Shown piece by piece: positions 26,990-34,808 of a stretch of DNA of 35,790 nt. The DNA is taken from the NCBI GenBank assembly GCA_026126305.1, contig JAHCJI010000020.1:1-35790 (forward strand), read 5' to 3'. Origin of the DNA: Phycisphaeraceae bacterium (GTDB lineage: Bacteria > Planctomycetota > Phycisphaerae > Phycisphaerales > UBA1924). Numbering within the stretch: the first letter of the stretch is position 1; every line of letters begins with the position of its first letter. The notes below the pieces were generated by a model. That model ran no database searches. It was not told the DNA's origin and worked only from the letters and a program-made list of their open reading frames with translations. The position numbers and the translations under genes were made by a program.

Positions 26990-27949
26990 TCAGAGGCCAA
27001 GGCGCTGGCGCTTGGCGTCCCACTCGGCACGCTCGCGGCTGTTGTCGCTGGCCAGTTCGCCCGGGCCACCACGCGAGATATCGGCCACGGCCTCGATCTC
27101 CAGCCGTGTCAGTCGCAGGCTCTCGAGGTGGTAATCACGCCAGGCCTCCATCGTCACGGGAACGATGGGCGCGATCAAGTCGTGCATGGCCTGCGCATAA
27201 TCGCGGATCTCCTGCTGCGCGTGCGCATCGAGCCGAAGCTTCAAGAACCGCAGGATATTGTGCAGGTCGCACTTCCAGTACCACTGCGTGAACTGGCTGG
27301 TGGGCAGGCCCACGCGCGCCAGCTCCCGGCTGACGCCTTGCTCGATCAGCTCTTCATACTTCTTGTAGAGCCCCTCGACATGATCGAGGTACGCAACAAA
27401 CTCTTGCGCGGTCTTCAGCTCCTTTGCGTTCCCCCCGTCGAATACTTCTTCTCCGCCCTGCCGATTGCTGGGGCTCTGCTTCCGCACGGCGTCGAGCCCG
27501 ACGCGATAGAAACGGTCGGGCATGACCGAGTACCGCCCGGAGTATTCGTTGACGTTCGCGGTGCGATGGCGGATCCATTGCCTGGCCACGAAGATGGGCA
27601 TCGAGACGTGGAACTTGAACTCGACCATCTCGAAGGGAGTGGTGTGCTCGTGCCGCAGCAGATAGCGGATCAGCCCGCGATCCTCGTTGACCTTCTTCGT
27701 CCCCGCGCCATAACTCACCCGGGCCGCCTGCACCACCGCCTGGTCGGCCGTCTGCCCCATGGGCACCAGCCGGGGCATCGAGTCCACCAGAGCCACAAAC
27801 CCGTGCTCGTGCAAGGGGATCGTCCACCGGCTGGCCCCGCCCAGCACATCGACCATCGGTGTTTCGGGGTCGGTGATCTGGGCATGGCTCGGGGGCAGGA
27901 ACGCGCTCATGGGCTTGGGCTCGAGGTTCATGGAGGCCGGTTCGGTCAT
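26990..27949 (-). CDS. thyX: Flavin-dependent thymidylate synthase ThyX
   Basis: Makes dTMP from dUMP using FAD and methylenetetrahydrofolate, replacing ThyA. The signature motif RHRTANVNEYSGRYS (the RHRxxxxNExSxRY pattern) is present, along with a preceding FKFHVSMPIFVARQW block and a C-terminal region rich in Arg/Glu. The protein is about 319 residues, longer than the usual 210-270, owing to an N-terminal part of about 40 residues and a C-terminal tail. Start choice is uncertain: ATGs at 27949, 27931 and 27910 are all in frame and none has a well-spaced ribosome site. The longer version from 27973 would begin inside the T run of the upstream terminator and is rejected. Confidence 0.92.
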   Translation of the reverse strand: MTEPASMNLEPKPMSAFLPPSHAQITDPETPMVDVLGGASRWTIPLHEHGFVALVDSMPRLVPMGQTADQAVVQAARVSYGAGTKKVNEDRGLIRYLLRHEHTTPFEMVEFKFHVSMPIFVARQWIRHRTANVNEYSGRYSVMPDRFYRVGLDAVRKQSPSNRQGGEEVFDGGNAKELKTAQEFVAYLDHVEGLYKKYEELIEQGVSRELARVGLPTSQFTQWYWKCDLHNILRFLKLRLDAHAQQEIRDYAQAMHDLIAPIVPVTMEAWRDYHLESLRLTRLEIEAVADISRGGPGELASDNSRERAEWDAKRQRLGL

Positions 27950-27974
27950 GCTCCAATGTATCACGCCCGGCATG

Positions 27975-27998
27975 AAAAAGCCCGCCTTGGGGGCGGGC
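27975..27998 (-). terminator. Rho-independent terminator downstream of the redoxin gene
   Basis: On the minus strand a 7-bp GC-rich stem (27992-27998 with 27980-27986) with a 5-nt loop is followed by TTTTT (27975-27979). It lies 36 nt after the stop of the minus-strand redoxin gene and ahead of thyX, so thyX probably needs its own promoter or read-through. Confidence 0.8.
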
Positions 27999-28033
27999 CG
28001 GTAGACGAATCCAGGCCTGGACGGGGTCGGGGA

Positions 28034-29173
28034 TCAGCCCTCTTGCTCTTCGGCCTCGAGTTGGACCGCATCGATCCCCAGCAACTGCGGGATCAGGGTG
28101 TCCAAGCGGCCCCGGGCGTTGGGTGTGTGCAGGCGGCCCTGCTGGTCGATGATGAAGATGGCCGGGATCGAGTTGATCTTCCATCCGCTGGAGAACTCGC
28201 TCTGCCAGCCGTTGCCCTGATAATACTGCGGCCAGGTGACATGATTGTCCTTCACCCAGTTGCGCAGCAGGTTCAGGCCGTCGCGGGCGGGGTTCTCCTC
28301 GTTACGCGGGGCGTCGAGGCTGACGCCGATGAACTCCACGCCCTTGTCCTTGTAGGCGGCGTAGAGCTTCTTCATGTGGGGCATCTCGGCGATGCACGGG
28401 CCGCACCAAGTGGCCCAGAAGTCGATCACAACGACCTTGCCGCGAAGCTGCGACATGTCGACCGGCTCGCCGCTGGTAGCCTCTTCGAAGGCCAGCTCGA
28501 AGGGCTTGCCGATGCGCTCGTACTGGTAGATCTTTGAGGTTGCCGACCGTGCCTCGCGAGACTCGGGATAGTCCGAGGCAATCTGGCGATACGCGGCCAG
28601 CGCCAACTGGTCATCGGTCTGGTTGTAGGTGGTGAACATCAGCAGCGTGGCGTTCCGCGGGTCCTTCGCGTCGGCCGCGTGGAACAGCTTGGCCGCCTCG
28701 CCCACCTTCTTGGCATCGTAGTTGGTCATGCGGGCAACGGCGTTGGCGTGCGTGAACAACGCTTCGACCTTCAACGTGTGATCCTGGGTCTGGCCGGCGA
28801 CGGCCCGCGTCTCGGCCAGCACGTCTTCGCTCATCCCGGCACCCATAAGCGCGTTCCAGCGCTCGGGCAACAACTTGGCGACCAGCTCGTGGCCGGGATG
28901 GCTGCGGTACAACTCCCAGATCAATTCGGCCCGCTTCAACTCCGCCTCACGACGCAGCTTCGTGTACTCGGCGCGATACTCCGGGTCGCTGCGGCGAGCA
29001 CTGTCGTACGCGGGCAGTTCCACCGCGTGGTACGCCTCGAGGATCTTCTCGGCCGGGCGATGGTCGCCGGCCATTTGCTGCCCAAGGGCCGACGTGCTCA
29101 ACGAGACCGCCAAGGCCACCGCCGCCACACCCGAGAGGCTCGTCAACCGACGCGGACGAAAGTTCATGTTCAT
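28034..29173 (-). CDS. Secreted TlpA-type thioredoxin-like protein with helical N-terminal domain
   Basis: 379 residues. A signal peptide (residues 1-31, ending SALGQQ) predicts export. Residues about 40-225 are helical and TPR-like (for example ALAAYRQIASDYPES). The C-terminal thioredoxin-fold domain has the redox motif WATWCGPC (C257, C260) in an AhpC/TlpA context (EMPHMKKLY), and a family-typical GWQSEFSSGWKINSIPAIFIID cis-Pro region. Such proteins reduce or isomerise disulfides outside the cytoplasm, often in cytochrome or oxidase maturation; the actual client is unknown. The ATG at 29173 has AGGAG 6 nt upstream. It probably has its own promoter in the AT-rich gap behind it. Confidence 0.9.
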   Translation of the reverse strand: MNMNFRPRRLTSLSGVAAVALAVSLSTSALGQQMAGDHRPAEKILEAYHAVELPAYDSARRSDPEYRAEYTKLRREAELKRAELIWELYRSHPGHELVAKLLPERWNALMGAGMSEDVLAETRAVAGQTQDHTLKVEALFTHANAVARMTNYDAKKVGEAAKLFHAADAKDPRNATLLMFTTYNQTDDQLALAAYRQIASDYPESREARSATSKIYQYERIGKPFELAFEEATSGEPVDMSQLRGKVVVIDFWATWCGPCIAEMPHMKKLYAAYKDKGVEFIGVSLDAPRNEENPARDGLNLLRNWVKDNHVTWPQYYQGNGWQSEFSSGWKINSIPAIFIIDQQGRLHTPNARGRLDTLIPQLLGIDAVQLEAEEQEG

Positions 29174-29248
29174 CGCTAACTCCTGCCGCCCAGAGGAAAC
29201 ACCGGGCAATGCCGCCACGCGAACAATGCGCGGCGTGTCTCTGTGATG

Positions 29249-29277
29249 ATTGTAAGTGATCAGACAAGCCAATGAAA
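29249..29277 (-). promoter_or_regulatory. Candidate promoter of the redoxin gene
   Basis: On the minus strand TACAAT (29249-29254) is a good -10 box, with TTTCAT (29272-29277) 17 nt upstream as a weak -35. It lies in an AT-rich 133-nt gap between gpmA and the redoxin gene, unlike the GC-rich surroundings, and about 75 nt before the redoxin start. Confidence 0.4.
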
Positions 29278-29306
29278 TAGGGGTTACACCTTATTTCTTC
29301 AATAAT

Positions 29307-30065
29307 CTACCTCGATGCCCGACCCTGCGCCGCCACGGCTGCCTGGGCCGCCGCGACCGCATTGGCATCACCTAAATACCTGCGGGAAATGGGCTTAAGA
29401 TTCGAGTTGAGGGTGTACACCAGAGGAATCCCTGTGGGTATTTCTACTTCCATGATGTCCGCGTCGCTGACATCGTCCAGGTGCTTGACCAGCGCCCGGA
29501 TGCTGTTGCCGTGGGCAGCGATCAGCAAACGTTGACCGGCGAAGATCTTGGGGGCGATCCGTCCCTCCCAGCATGGCAGCACGCGCTCCACCGTGTCCTT
29601 CAGGCATTCGCCCAAGGGCAACTGCGAAGCGGGCACCTCCGCGTATCGGGGGTCGCTGGCGGGCCGCCTGGGGTCGTCCGGCTCAAGCTGCGGCGGCGGG
29701 GTGTCGTAACTGCGACGCCAGATCTTGACCTGCTCCTCGCCGTGCCTGGCCGCAGTTTCCGACTTGTTTAGCCCCTGGAGCGCTCCGTAGTGCCTTTCGT
29801 TCAGCCGCCAGTCCTTCTCGACGGGCAGCCACATGAGGTCCAGCCCGTCCAGCACGATCCAAAGCGTGCGGATGGCCCGCTTGAGCACGCTCGTGAAACA
29901 CGCGTCGAAGCCCAATCCCTCGGCCCGGATCAGTTCAGCCGCCCGCGTCGCTTCCTCTCGACCGGTGTCGCTCAGGTCGACGTCGGTCCAGCCCGTGAAC
30001 CGATTCTCGGCGTTCCAGACGCTCTGGCCATGGCGGATGAGGACGAGTGTGTGTGTGGTGGTCAT
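29307..30065 (-). CDS. gpmA: 2,3-bisphosphoglycerate-dependent phosphoglycerate mutase
   Basis: 252 residues, the normal length. Interconverts 3- and 2-phosphoglycerate in glycolysis and gluconeogenesis. The catalytic phosphohistidine His12 lies in [10 protein letters not shown], followed by [15 protein letters not shown]. Also present are the mutase-specific [13 protein letters not shown] block and a second His in [13 protein letters not shown]. No clear ribosome site precedes the ATG. It is divergent from lgt, sharing a 148-nt gap. Confidence 0.96.
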   Translation of the reverse strand: MTTTHTLVLIRHGQSVWNAENRFTGWTDVDLSDTGREEATRAAELIRAEGLGFDACFTSVLKRAIRTLWIVLDGLDLMWLPVEKDWRLNERHYGALQGLNKSETAARHGEEQVKIWRRSYDTPPPQLEPDDPRRPASDPRYAEVPASQLPLGECLKDTVERVLPCWEGRIAPKIFAGQRLLIAAHGNSIRALVKHLDDVSDADIMEVEIPTGIPLVYTLNSNLKPISRRYLGDANAVAAAQAAVAAQGRASR

Positions 30066-30213
30066 GGCGACAGGTTAGGAGTGTGAGTTGTCATAGGCCC
30101 TTCGTGTCGTGTGCTGCTTTGGGAGGGGTGTGTTCCACAAGTTTGCGGGCTCAACCGAAACTGTGGAAGTCCCCCGCAAGCTATTCGGAGCCCGTGTCCA
30201 CCTAAACTCGGTC

Positions 30214-31407
30214 ATGCCAAGCACGCTTCCGCCCGTCCTTGCCGCCTGGCTCCATGACTTGGACCCCGTCGCCTTGCGAATGGGGCCCATCACCATCTAT
30301 TGGTACGGCATTTCGTATGTCCTGGGCTTTTTCTTGGCCTACCTGCTGCTGCGGCTTATGGCCCGGCGGGGGCTGACGCCAATCCCGGGGCCGCTCATGG
30401 GCGACGTGATCGTCTTTGGCGGTATCGGCGGGGTCATCGGAGGGCGGCTTGGGTACATCCTGCTCTACGAGCCAGCCCTTCTGACCACATTCACAAAGAG
30501 CTTCCCATTCTGGCAGGCTCTCAACATCGCCGGCGGGGGCATGGCCAGCCATGGCGGATTTGTGGGGGCGCTGGCGGGCCTGGCGTTGATGGGGCACCTC
30601 CTGCGTCGCCGGGCCAAAGCGGAAAACCAGCCCCAACTTGCCACGGTGCCCACCACCCACTTGCTCGACCTGGCCGCGGCCGCGGCACCCGTCGGCCTGC
30701 TCTGCGGGCGTCTGGCCAACTTTGTCAATGGTGAATTGCTGGGCAAGGTAGTGGCAGGCCCGGGAGAACCGGCACCCTGGTGGGCCGTGCGATTCCCGCA
30801 AGAGATGCTCAATCGCTCCCGAGGCGGAGAGATCTCCGACGACCAATGGCAAGCCGCCACCGAGGCCGTCGGTATGAGCCTGCTCGAACTCGAAAGGCCC
30901 GAGGGCATGGAGCGTTTCTGGGCGGCCTACGGGCAGTTGGTGTCCGACTTGCGAGCGGGCTCGCCCGAAGCGGCCAACTTCATGCAAGGCTTCCTCAACG
31001 CACGTCACCCCAGCCAGATCTACCAGGCCGCCGTCGAGGGCGTGCTGCTGCTCGTGGCCTTGGCCATCGTCTGGGCCAAGCCGCGTGCGGCGGGCGTGGT
31101 CGGAGCGTGGTTCCTGATCCTCTACGGCCTGGGCCGCATTGCCACCGAGGTCTACCGCTTGCCCGATACGCAGTTTGCCGTGGCTCGGCCTTTGGGGCTC
31201 AGCCGTGGGCAATGGCTGAGCGTGGGGATGGTGGCCGCGGGGGTTGGGCTCTTGGCATGGGTCATGGTGCGTGCCAAACGGCGGCGGGCCAACGGCGAGT
31301 CACTGCCCGTCTTCGGGGGTTGGCTCGCTCCGGCCTTCGGCCCTGCCACGGCCAAGCCGGGCGACTCCCACAGTGGCACCAACGCCAAGGACAACAAGCC
31401 CGATTGA
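30214..31407 (+). CDS. lgt: Prolipoprotein diacylglyceryl transferase Lgt
   Basis: 397 residues against about 260-300 usually. Transfers diacylglycerol from phosphatidylglycerol to the lipobox cysteine of prolipoproteins, such as the tricorn-like protein and ActE in this window. Family motifs: GPITIYWYGISYVLGF, the active-site MASHGGFVG, GRLANFVNGELLG, RHPSQIYQAAVEG and GLGRIATEVYRLPD. An insert of about 80 residues with a soluble helical part lies between GRLANFVNGEL and RHPSQ. A charged C-terminal tail follows the last helix; its last 35 codons are antisense to the DUF368 gene. The start at 30214 has no good ribosome site. An upstream in-frame ATG at 30109 is less likely because its extension is not Lgt-like. 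Confidence 0.93.
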   Translation: MPSTLPPVLAAWLHDLDPVALRMGPITIYWYGISYVLGFFLAYLLLRLMARRGLTPIPGPLMGDVIVFGGIGGVIGGRLGYILLYEPALLTTFTKSFPFWQALNIAGGGMASHGGFVGALAGLALMGHLLRRRAKAENQPQLATVPTTHLLDLAAAAAPVGLLCGRLANFVNGELLGKVVAGPGEPAPWWAVRFPQEMLNRSRGGEISDDQWQAATEAVGMSLLELERPEGMERFWAAYGQLVSDLRAGSPEAANFMQGFLNARHPSQIYQAAVEGVLLLVALAIVWAKPRAAGVVGAWFLILYGLGRIATEVYRLPDTQFAVARPLGLSRGQWLSVGMVAAGVGLLAWVMVRAKRRRANGESLPVFGGWLAPAFGPATAKPGDSHSGTNAKDNKPD

Positions 31408-32349
31408 TGCTCCGATCTGAGAGAGGTGGGGCGTAAACGTCCGCGTTGGCCAGTCCTTGGGCTTGACCTCGGCCGCGGTTTCTTCGGTCAGCACCACACC
31501 CTTGACAACATCGCCCGCGCTGGGCTGCACGGCCTCGCGGAAGGGGTAGAGCCCCGCCGGCGCGCCCAGCAGCAGGCCCAGCAGGAAGGCAAGCGTGGCC
31601 CGCTCGTGCCTATGCAAGAGCCATCGCAGGGCGTTGCCCACGCCCGCGACCCCCACGCCCACGCCCACGCCCATGGGCACCAGCACGGAAAGGGTGCCCA
31701 GGTCGCCGCGGGCCAGGTCCTTGATGGCGTTGACCACCGCCTCGTACTGGCCCAGCAGCAAGAGCAGGTAGGCCCCGCTGACGCCCGGCAGCACCATCGC
31801 CGCCGCCCCGGCCGCCCCGGCGACCACGAGCATGGGCCACCCCGAAACCCCCACACCCCCCACACCCCCCACACCCCCCACGCCCCCCACACCAAGCCCC
31901 GATTCCTGCACGAACACCACGGTGAGCATGGCCAGCAGGCCTACAGCGATGAACGCCACCGACCCGCGGCACAAGGGCCTGACCATCGCCCACAGCGAGG
32001 GCACGCCCCCGAGCGTCAGGCCGATGAACAGGGCGTACATGGCCCAGCGGGCCTTGTCCAGGCCAAAGGCCACCGGGCCGGCCCCCACCGCGACGGCACC
32101 GGCCGCGGCCAGACCGATGAGCCCCAGCGTCAGCACGGTGGGCCTTGTCAGGCGCAGCCGCGTGGCGTCGCTGACGGCGTCGATGAACCGCCGGTACACG
32201 CCCGCGGCCACGAGCATCGTGCCCCCGCTGATGCCCGGCACGAGGTTGGCCAGGCCCATCAGGGCCCCGCCCAGCACGAGGCGCAGGGCCGGCGGGCGAG
32301 CGGCTGGGCCGGCTTCAGGATCTTGGGCGGGTTGGGTGGGGGTGGTCAT
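31300..32349 (-). CDS. DUF368 membrane protein, possible polyprenyl-phosphate translocase (PopT-like)
   Basis: 349 residues with about nine to ten hydrophobic helices. The duplicated family motif is visible twice: LVPGISGGTM near residue 38 and MVLPGVSGAYLLLLLG near 190. Members of this family (PopT) have been reported to return undecaprenyl phosphate across the membrane for envelope synthesis; assigning that role here is by family. A Gly/Val repeat (GVG units) near the middle is encoded by a 9-nt tandem repeat at 31852-31893. The start is uncertain: ATG at 32349 or 32379, neither with a ribosome site. The 3' end overlaps the convergent lgt by 108 nt, so the last helix and tail are antisense to the Lgt C terminus. 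Confidence 0.88.
   Translation of the reverse strand: MTTPTQPAQDPEAGPAARPPALRLVLGGALMGLANLVPGISGGTMLVAAGVYRRFIDAVSDATRLRLTRPTVLTLGLIGLAAAGAVAVGAGPVAFGLDKARWAMYALFIGLTLGGVPSLWAMVRPLCRGSVAFIAVGLLAMLTVVFVQESGLGVGGVGGVGGVGGVGVSGWPMLVVAGAAGAAAMVLPGVSGAYLLLLLGQYEAVVNAIKDLARGDLGTLSVLVPMGVGVGVGVAGVGNALRWLLHRHERATLAFLLGLLLGAPAGLYPFREAVQPSAGDVVKGVVLTEETAAEVKPKDWPTRTFTPHLSQIGASIGLVVLGVGATVGVARLGRGRAEGRSEPTPEDGQ
31852..31893. repeat. 9-bp tandem repeat inside the DUF368 gene
   Basis: Four copies of CACACCCCC (31852-31860, 31861-31869, 31870-31878, and 31879-31887 with one change) plus part of a fifth. On the coding minus strand each unit adds Gly-Val-Gly. Copy-number change by slippage would keep the frame and change loop length. 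A second, 6-nt repeat (GCCCAC, coding Val-Gly) is nearby at about 31652-31676. Confidence 0.85.
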
Positions 32350-32424
32350 GATGGGTTTCGCGGGGCCGGGTTCTACCATCGGCGCTCGGGCGGGCCGTGG
32401 CGTGCGATGAGGATAGGAGGAGCG

Positions 32425-33441
32425 ATGTCGATTCTGGTCACCGGAGCCGCGGGATACATCGGTTCGCACGCCGTCCAGCGGCTGCTGGCCGAGGGCCGCC
32501 GCGTGGTGGGGGTCGACAACATGTCGCGCGGCAACGCCGGGGCGGTCGATGTCCTGGCCTCGCTGGGGCAGGGCCGCTTTGCCTTCCACCGGGCCGACAC
32601 CACCGACGCGCGGGCCATGCTCGACCTCTTCGAGCGCGAGAGCGTCTCGGCCGTCCTGCACTTTGCCGCCCTGAGCCTGGTGGGCGAGAGCGTGCAGCGG
32701 CCCCTGGATTACCACCGCAACAACAGCCTCGTGCCCCTGCTGTCGGCCGTGGGCGACGCGGGCGTGCCACGGCTTGTCTTCTCTTCGACGTGCGCCGTCT
32801 ATGGGCAGCCGCCTACGACACCCGTCGACGAGACCGCCCCCTTCGCCCCGGTGAGCCCCTACGGCGTCAGCAAGCTCCACGGCGAGCAGGTGCTGGGCGA
32901 CTTCCTCCAGGCCCAAGGGGACGCTCGGGCCCCCTTCGCCTGCGCGGCCCTGCGATACTTCAACGTCGCCGGCTGCGACCGCACGGGCCGGCTGGGCGAA
33001 GACCACCAGCCCCACAGCCACGTCATCCCCATCGTGCTCGAGGTGGCCCTGGGCAAGCGCGAGGGCGTGACCATCTTCGGCCAGGACTACCCCACCGACG
33101 ACGGCACCTGCGTGCGAGACTACATCCACGTCGAGGACCTGGTCGACGCCCACCTGCGCGTGCTCGACGCCTTGCAGGATGGAGAGGGGCGCGTCTACAA
33201 CCTGGGCATCGGCCGGGGCTACTCGGTCAAGGAGGTCATCGACAGTTGCCGCCGCGTCACCGGGCACGACATCCCGGCCCAATCCGGGCCCCGCCGCGCG
33301 GGAGACCCCCCCGCGCTCTTTGCCAACCCCGCCAAGGTGCAACGCGAACTGGGCTGGCAAGCCAGCGTCACCGACCTGGACGAGATCGTCGAATCGGCGT
33401 GGAAATGGATGCAGGCCAACCCGGAGGGATACCCCAAATGA
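32425..33441 (+). CDS. galE: UDP-glucose 4-epimerase
   Basis: 338 residues, normal length. Short-chain dehydrogenase/reductase family enzyme that interconverts UDP-glucose and UDP-galactose for envelope sugars. NAD-binding GAAGYIGSH (residues 7-15) is followed by FAALSLVGESVQRPLDYHRNN, the catalytic SSTCAVYG serine region and YGVSK (Tyr/Lys). The sugar-binding block AALRYFNVAGCD and RDYIHVEDLVDAH are also present. AGGAGG at 32415-32420 fixes the start at 32425; the open frame upstream is a shadow of the DUF368 gene. It is divergent from DUF368 and its stop overlaps the next start (ATGA). Confidence 0.95.
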   Translation: MSILVTGAAGYIGSHAVQRLLAEGRRVVGVDNMSRGNAGAVDVLASLGQGRFAFHRADTTDARAMLDLFERESVSAVLHFAALSLVGESVQRPLDYHRNNSLVPLLSAVGDAGVPRLVFSSTCAVYGQPPTTPVDETAPFAPVSPYGVSKLHGEQVLGDFLQAQGDARAPFACAALRYFNVAGCDRTGRLGEDHQPHSHVIPIVLEVALGKREGVTIFGQDYPTDDGTCVRDYIHVEDLVDAHLRVLDALQDGEGRVYNLGIGRGYSVKEVIDSCRRVTGHDIPAQSGPRRAGDPPALFANPAKVQRELGWQASVTDLDEIVESAWKWMQANPEGYPK

Positions 33442-34658
33442 CGCGTTTCATTGCCATCCTGGGCGTGTTGCTGCTGGCGGCGGAACTGAGAGCGACCGAC
33501 CCCGGCGAGGCCTTGCTGCCGATCTGGCCCGCTCGCGCCCACGAGGCGGCCCTGGGCGCCAAGGGCGTGGTGTCGGAATTGCCCGGCGATCCTTCGGCCT
33601 ATCGCAGCGTGATGGTGCTGCTGCGGGCCGACCCCGGCCCGGCCCGCGAGCACGCCCGCCCGCTGCTCGAGCGCGCGGGCATCGAAGACCCCGACGCCGT
33701 GGAGATCGGGTTCGAGGGCGACAACGCGATGTTCTTCATCCCCCCACGACACGACGCCGACGCACCCGAGGGCACGCGCACGCTCCTGTTCGTGTCGCTG
33801 CGCGAGGGCACCAACGGCATCGAGCGCACCTGGATCGCCTACGAAGCAACCGGCGCGACCGAGGTCAGGGGCCTGGCCGTCATCATCCCGGGCACCTTCG
33901 GCTACCCACCCGACCTCTACGAGGCGTGGTCGGCCGACCTGCGCGAGCGCGGCTGGAGCGTGCTGCGGCTGCTCAGCCAGCCCTCGCGCTTCACCGAGCG
34001 CGTGCGCGTGCGGGTCGGGGCGGGCACGGGATTGGAAGAGGGCGTTCGCTTCGCCGCCCACGCCGACGACCGCACCGCCGAGTGCGCCTACGCCGTCGAG
34101 CACGCCGCCCGGTTTGTCGAAGGCCTCGACCCCAGGCTCAAGGACACGCCCCGCGCCATGCTGGGCTTCAGCGGCGGGGCCATCCTCGCCCCGGCCGTGG
34201 TGGCCCGAGAGCCCCAGCGGTACGCCAGCGTCGTGCTGGTGGCCGGCGGGGCCCACGCCGCCCGCATCTCCATCGACAGCACCTTCATGAAGCAGTACAT
34301 CCGCTCGGCATTGTTCGACTTCACGGGCCCCGAAGCCGCCGCCGACCGGGCCGAGTTCGAGGACGCGTACCTGCGGCACGCCACGATGGACGCCTACCAC
34401 GCCGCCGCCCGCTTGCACGCCGGCACGCGCGTGCTGGTGATCGACGGCTCGCGCGACAGGGCCGTCCCCTTCGAGACCAGCACGCTGCTGTTCGAGCGTC
34501 TCCGGCGGGCGGGCCTGGCCCCGCTGCGCCGCACCTATCCCACCAACCACGTCATGCTGTTCATGGCCCTCAAGGACATGATCGCCGACATCAACACATG
34601 GCTGGACGGCGGCGAACTGGCCCTGCCCCCGGGGCAGGAGGCCACGCCGAGCCCCTGA
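33438..34658 (+). CDS. Secreted alpha/beta-hydrolase-like protein
   Basis: 406 residues. A signal peptide (about residues 1-19, ending in ELRAT) predicts export. The C-terminal part resembles an alpha/beta hydrolase: nucleophile elbow GFSGG with Ser245, a probable acid Asp336 or Asp340 in IDGSRDRAVP, and His371 in PTNHVM, in the right order and spacing. The N-terminal about 140 residues are of unknown type. The substrate cannot be told; esterase or peptidase activity is possible. It is translationally coupled to galE by an ATGA overlap, which may reflect a shared role in envelope or polysaccharide metabolism, but that is inference. Confidence 0.8.
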   Translation: MTRFIAILGVLLLAAELRATDPGEALLPIWPARAHEAALGAKGVVSELPGDPSAYRSVMVLLRADPGPAREHARPLLERAGIEDPDAVEIGFEGDNAMFFIPPRHDADAPEGTRTLLFVSLREGTNGIERTWIAYEATGATEVRGLAVIIPGTFGYPPDLYEAWSADLRERGWSVLRLLSQPSRFTERVRVRVGAGTGLEEGVRFAAHADDRTAECAYAVEHAARFVEGLDPRLKDTPRAMLGFSGGAILAPAVVAREPQRYASVVLVAGGAHAARISIDSTFMKQYIRSALFDFTGPEAAADRAEFEDAYLRHATMDAYHAAARLHAGTRVLVIDGSRDRAVPFETSTLLFERLRRAGLAPLRRTYPTNHVMLFMALKDMIADINTWLDGGELALPPGQEATPSP

Positions 34659-34808
34659 CCGGCCCGGTGTCAATCTGCCATCTGGAGCCTCTGACCAATT
34701 GCCCATGGCCAACCCCCAATTGCCAAAAAACGCTCGTTTGGCAATTGGGAATGGGCAATTGGCAATTGGTCAGAAGTCCCATCTGCCCTTTGCCATCTGG
34801 CAATCCCC
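34659..34808. repeat. Palindromic intergenic repeat with CAATTG and CATCTG words
   Basis: Lies between two convergent genes. Five copies of the 9-mer CCAATTGCC/GGCAATTGG occur: two forward (34695-34703, 34716-34724) and three reversed (34740-34748, 34754-34762, 34761-34769). A perfect 13-bp stem pairs 34715-34727 with 34737-34749 around a 9-nt loop, and 34691-34703 pairs perfectly with 34761-34773, so a long cruciform or RNA hairpin can form. CATCTGCC words flank it, and 34779-34799 nearly repeats 75-96. It could act as a bidirectional transcript end; it has no classic T run. Confidence 0.75.

Noticed and set aside
26063..28537. 824-codon open frame on the plus strand
   Set aside because: Antisense to DUF389, thyX and part of the redoxin gene, all firmly recognised. 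No domain or ribosome site supports it.
30066..30213. Possible riboswitch or small RNA between gpmA and lgt
   Set aside because: No conserved riboswitch core or strong hairpin was recognised. The gap probably holds only divergent promoters, which I could not place.
31426..32424. Open frame upstream of and in frame with galE
   Set aside because: It would add 333 residues of Pro/His/Gln-rich sequence antisense to DUF368. AGGAGG just before 32425 fixes the galE start.
32350..33360. Upstream extension of the DUF368 frame
   Set aside because: Antisense to galE; no DUF368 similarity and no ribosome site. The family start lies near 32349-32379.
34659..34808. Possible phage attachment site or insertion sequence end
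   Set aside because: No transposase or integrase gene is nearby and no target-site duplication could be recognised.
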